In this document: one piece after another, positions 62,585-64,000 of the stretch
Numbering within the stretch: the stretch's first letter is position 1
How the letters are laid out: every line of letters begins with the position of its first letter
Origin: Pararheinheimera marina
GTDB lineage: Bacteria > Pseudomonadota > Gammaproteobacteria > Enterobacterales > Alteromonadaceae
Length of the DNA: 64,000 nucleotides
Direction: 5' to 3'
Assembly (NCBI RefSeq): GCF_042654345.1
Contig: NZ_JBHSGB010000017.1
Location: 1-64,000 of the forward strand
Translations under genes and position numbers: made by a program
Notes under the pieces: model-generated
Told to the model about the DNA's origin: nothing
Database searches by the model: none
Seen by the model: only the letters and a program-made list of their open reading frames with translations

Positions 62585-62803
62585 ATGGCGAAAGAAGACG
62601 TAATTGAAATGCAAGGGACCATTCTGGATACCCTGCCAAACACTATGTTCAAAGTAGAGCTGGAAAACGGTCACGTGGTGATCGCACACATTTCTGGCAA
62701 AATGCGCAAGAACTACATTCGTATTCTGACCGGTGATAAAGTCACTGTGGAACTGACCCCGTACGATCTGACCAAAGGCCGTATCGTTTTCCGTCAGCGC
62801 TAA
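62585..62803 (+). CDS. infA: translation initiation factor IF-1
   Basis: 72 residues, exactly the E. coli length. The whole S1/OB fold is present (MAKEDVIEMQGTILDTLPN, GKMRKNYIRILTGDKV, LTPYDLTKGRIVFR). It binds the A site of the 30S subunit during initiation. It has its own upstream region of 96 bp and a terminator downstream. Confidence 0.99.
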   Translation: MAKEDVIEMQGTILDTLPNTMFKVELENGHVVIAHISGKMRKNYIRILTGDKVTVELTPYDLTKGRIVFRQR

Positions 62804-62815
62804 CAGCGTATAACG

Positions 62816-62844
62816 AAAAAAACCGGCTGAAGGCCGGTTTTTTT
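62816..62844. terminator. bidirectional terminator between infA and clpA
   Basis: The stem CCGGC/GCCGG with loop TGAAG is extended by A and T runs of seven on each side. It serves both convergent genes. Confidence 0.9.
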
Positions 62845-62862
62845 CGTGTCATTTCCTGCGGA

Positions 62863-64000
62863 TCAGGCTTTCGCCTCCAGCAAATGGCTTTCAACCAGGT
62901 AGTCAAACTCCAGATTGTCGCCTTTCAGGTCAACCCGGACATCCCCTCCCTGCGATAAGCGGCCGAACAGGATCTCATTCGCCAATGGCTTCTTCAGCTG
63001 CTCCTGGATCACTCTGGCCATAGGCCGGGCGCCCATGGCTTGGTCATAGCCTTTATCGGCCAGCCATTGCCGCGCAGCGCCACTGAGCTCCAGCGACACC
63101 TGTTTTTTATCCAGTTGCACCTGCAATTCGCAGATAAATTTATCGACAATTTGCAGAATGATGTCTTTGGATAAATGCTGGAACCAGATAATGCCGTCCA
63201 GCCGGTTACGGAATTCCGGGCTGAAAGTCCTGTTAATTTCCGCCAACGCATCATGGCTATGGTCTTGCTGTTTAAAGCCAATGGTTTTACGCACCGTTTC
63301 CTGCACACCTGCATTGGTGGTCATCACCAGCACAACATTGCGGAAATCCACTTTACGGCCGCTGTTGTCGGTTAAAGTGCCATGATCCATCACCTGCAGC
63401 AAAATGTTGTAAATATCGCTGTGAGCTTTTTCAATTTCATCCAGCAGCACCACTGAATACGGATGTTTGGAGACTGCATCGGTCAGCAAGCCGCCTTGAT
63501 CAAAGCCAACATAACCAGGAGGCGCACCAATCAAACGGCTAACGGCATGACGTTCCATATACTCGGACATATCAAAGCGCAGCAGCTCGACGCCCATAAT
63601 TTTAGCGAGCTGTTTGGTGACTTCAGTTTTGCCAACACCAGTAGGCCCGGCAAACAGGAAATTCCCAATAGGTTTTTCTTCACTGCCAAGGCCAGAACGC
63701 GACAAACGAATAGCAGCAGTCAGCACATCAATAGGCGCATCCTGTCCAAACACCACCAGTTTCAGATTGCGATCCAAATTCGCCAGCACATCCCGATCAG
63801 ACGCCGACACCGACTTCTCAGGGATACGCGCCATTTTGGCAATAATGTGCTCAATTTCCGGCACATTGATCACTTTCTTGCGTTTGGATTCTGGCAATAA
63901 ACGCTGACTGGCACCGGCTTCATCAATCACATCAATGGCTTTATCCGGCAGATGCCGCTCGTTAATGTACTTGGCCGACAGCTCAGCCGCAGCGCGCAAG
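62863..64000 (-). CDS. clpA: ATP-dependent Clp protease ATP-binding subunit ClpA, C-terminal part
   Basis: At least 379 codons are inside the window; the gene continues beyond position 64000. Seen: the end of the first AAA module (LPDKAIDVIDEAGASQRL), then the complete second one with Walker A GPTGVGKTEV, VVLLDEIEKAH, the GAPPGYVGFDQGG pore/box region and the C-terminal D2-small domain (YDQAMGARPMARVIQ). It unfolds proteins for ClpP and degrades N-degron substrates made by Aat and Bpt, encoded just upstream on the other strand. Confidence 0.97.
   Translation of the reverse strand, partial: LRAAAELSAKYINERHLPDKAIDVIDEAGASQRLLPESKRKKVINVPEIEHIIAKMARIPEKSVSASDRDVLANLDRNLKLVVFGQDAPIDVLTAAIRLSRSGLGSEEKPIGNFLFAGPTGVGKTEVTKQLAKIMGVELLRFDMSEYMERHAVSRLIGAPPGYVGFDQGGLLTDAVSKHPYSVVLLDEIEKAHSDIYNILLQVMDHGTLTDNSGRKVDFRNVVLVMTTNAGVQETVRKTIGFKQQDHSHDALAEINRTFSPEFRNRLDGIIWFQHLSKDIILQIVDKFICELQVQLDKKQVSLELSGAARQWLADKGYDQAMGARPMARVIQEQLKKPLANEILFGRLSQGGDVRVDLKGDNLEFDYLVESHLLEAKA

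Noticed and set aside
1..64000. CRISPR array, prophage, integron or rRNA operon
   Set aside because: No regularly spaced repeats, phage structural genes, integrase or rRNA sequences were found when reading both strands.

Overview
The window is a chromosomal segment of a gammaproteobacterium. Cell-envelope genes (lolCDE, msbA-lpxK-kdsB, tamAB), the trxB-aat-bpt-infA-clpA block, nhaD, mksFEB, csiV and a chromosomal PER-like class A beta-lactamase together suggest the Alteromonadales/Chromatiaceae border, most likely a Rheinheimera-type organism. The genus is inferred from gene content, not from a marker gene. Almost everything is ordinary, densely packed core chromosome. The novelty lies between the genes.

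Layout. 1-850: remnant of a mobile-element gene next to tRNA-Pro(GGG). 0.9-8.1 kb: hypothetical protein, ABC exporter, GST-like protein, PER-like beta-lactamase, DUF3300 protein, EamA permease. 8.3-12.1 kb: apbC-dcd, divergent from metG. 12.15-14.5 kb: an ERIC repeat, MFS transporter, nitroreductase, and a perfect palindrome acting as the border of two convergent units. 14.5-25.3 kb: a long leftward envelope block (lolCDE; comEC; msbA-lpxK-ycaR-kdsB-pseudouridine synthase-tcdA). 25.4-33.7 kb: rightward PilZ protein, mfd, csiV, a lipoprotein, radD and an HDOD protein. 34-38 kb: AraC-type regulator, lysC behind a lysine riboswitch, nhaD. 38.1-42.8 kb: mksF-mksE-mksB condensin operon without mksG. 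43-46.5 kb: M49-like peptidase, lipoprotein, small protein, hydrolase. 46.7-52.8 kb: tamA-tamB and a PilZ-like protein. 53-55.9 kb: glycosyltransferase-ybgI-cmoM. 56-60 kb: trhA and a large orphan propeller histidine kinase. 60-64 kb: trxB, aat-bpt, infA, clpA (cut by the window end).

Three non-coding finds stand out. (1) Two copies of a 270-bp element (33786-34055 and, inverted, 42829-43098) are 83% identical without gaps by hand count. They have 13-bp terminal inverted repeats, and each is flanked by a perfect 12-bp target duplication. Each has inserted into the loop of a Rho-independent terminator, one behind the HDOD gene and one behind mksB. The internal sequence shows compensatory base changes, so it probably folds as RNA or single-stranded DNA. 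(2) At 52843-53055 on the minus strand there is a candidate Fur-controlled small RNA of about 213 nt: a good promoter flanked by two Fur-box-like sites, three strong hairpins and a perfect terminator, between two convergent genes. (3) A lysine riboswitch precedes lysC. An ERIC element and a 24-bp-arm palindrome are further extragenic repeats.

Start codons were chosen from ribosome binding sites and family length. Product names rest on recognised motifs and remembered family sequences. No database search was run.
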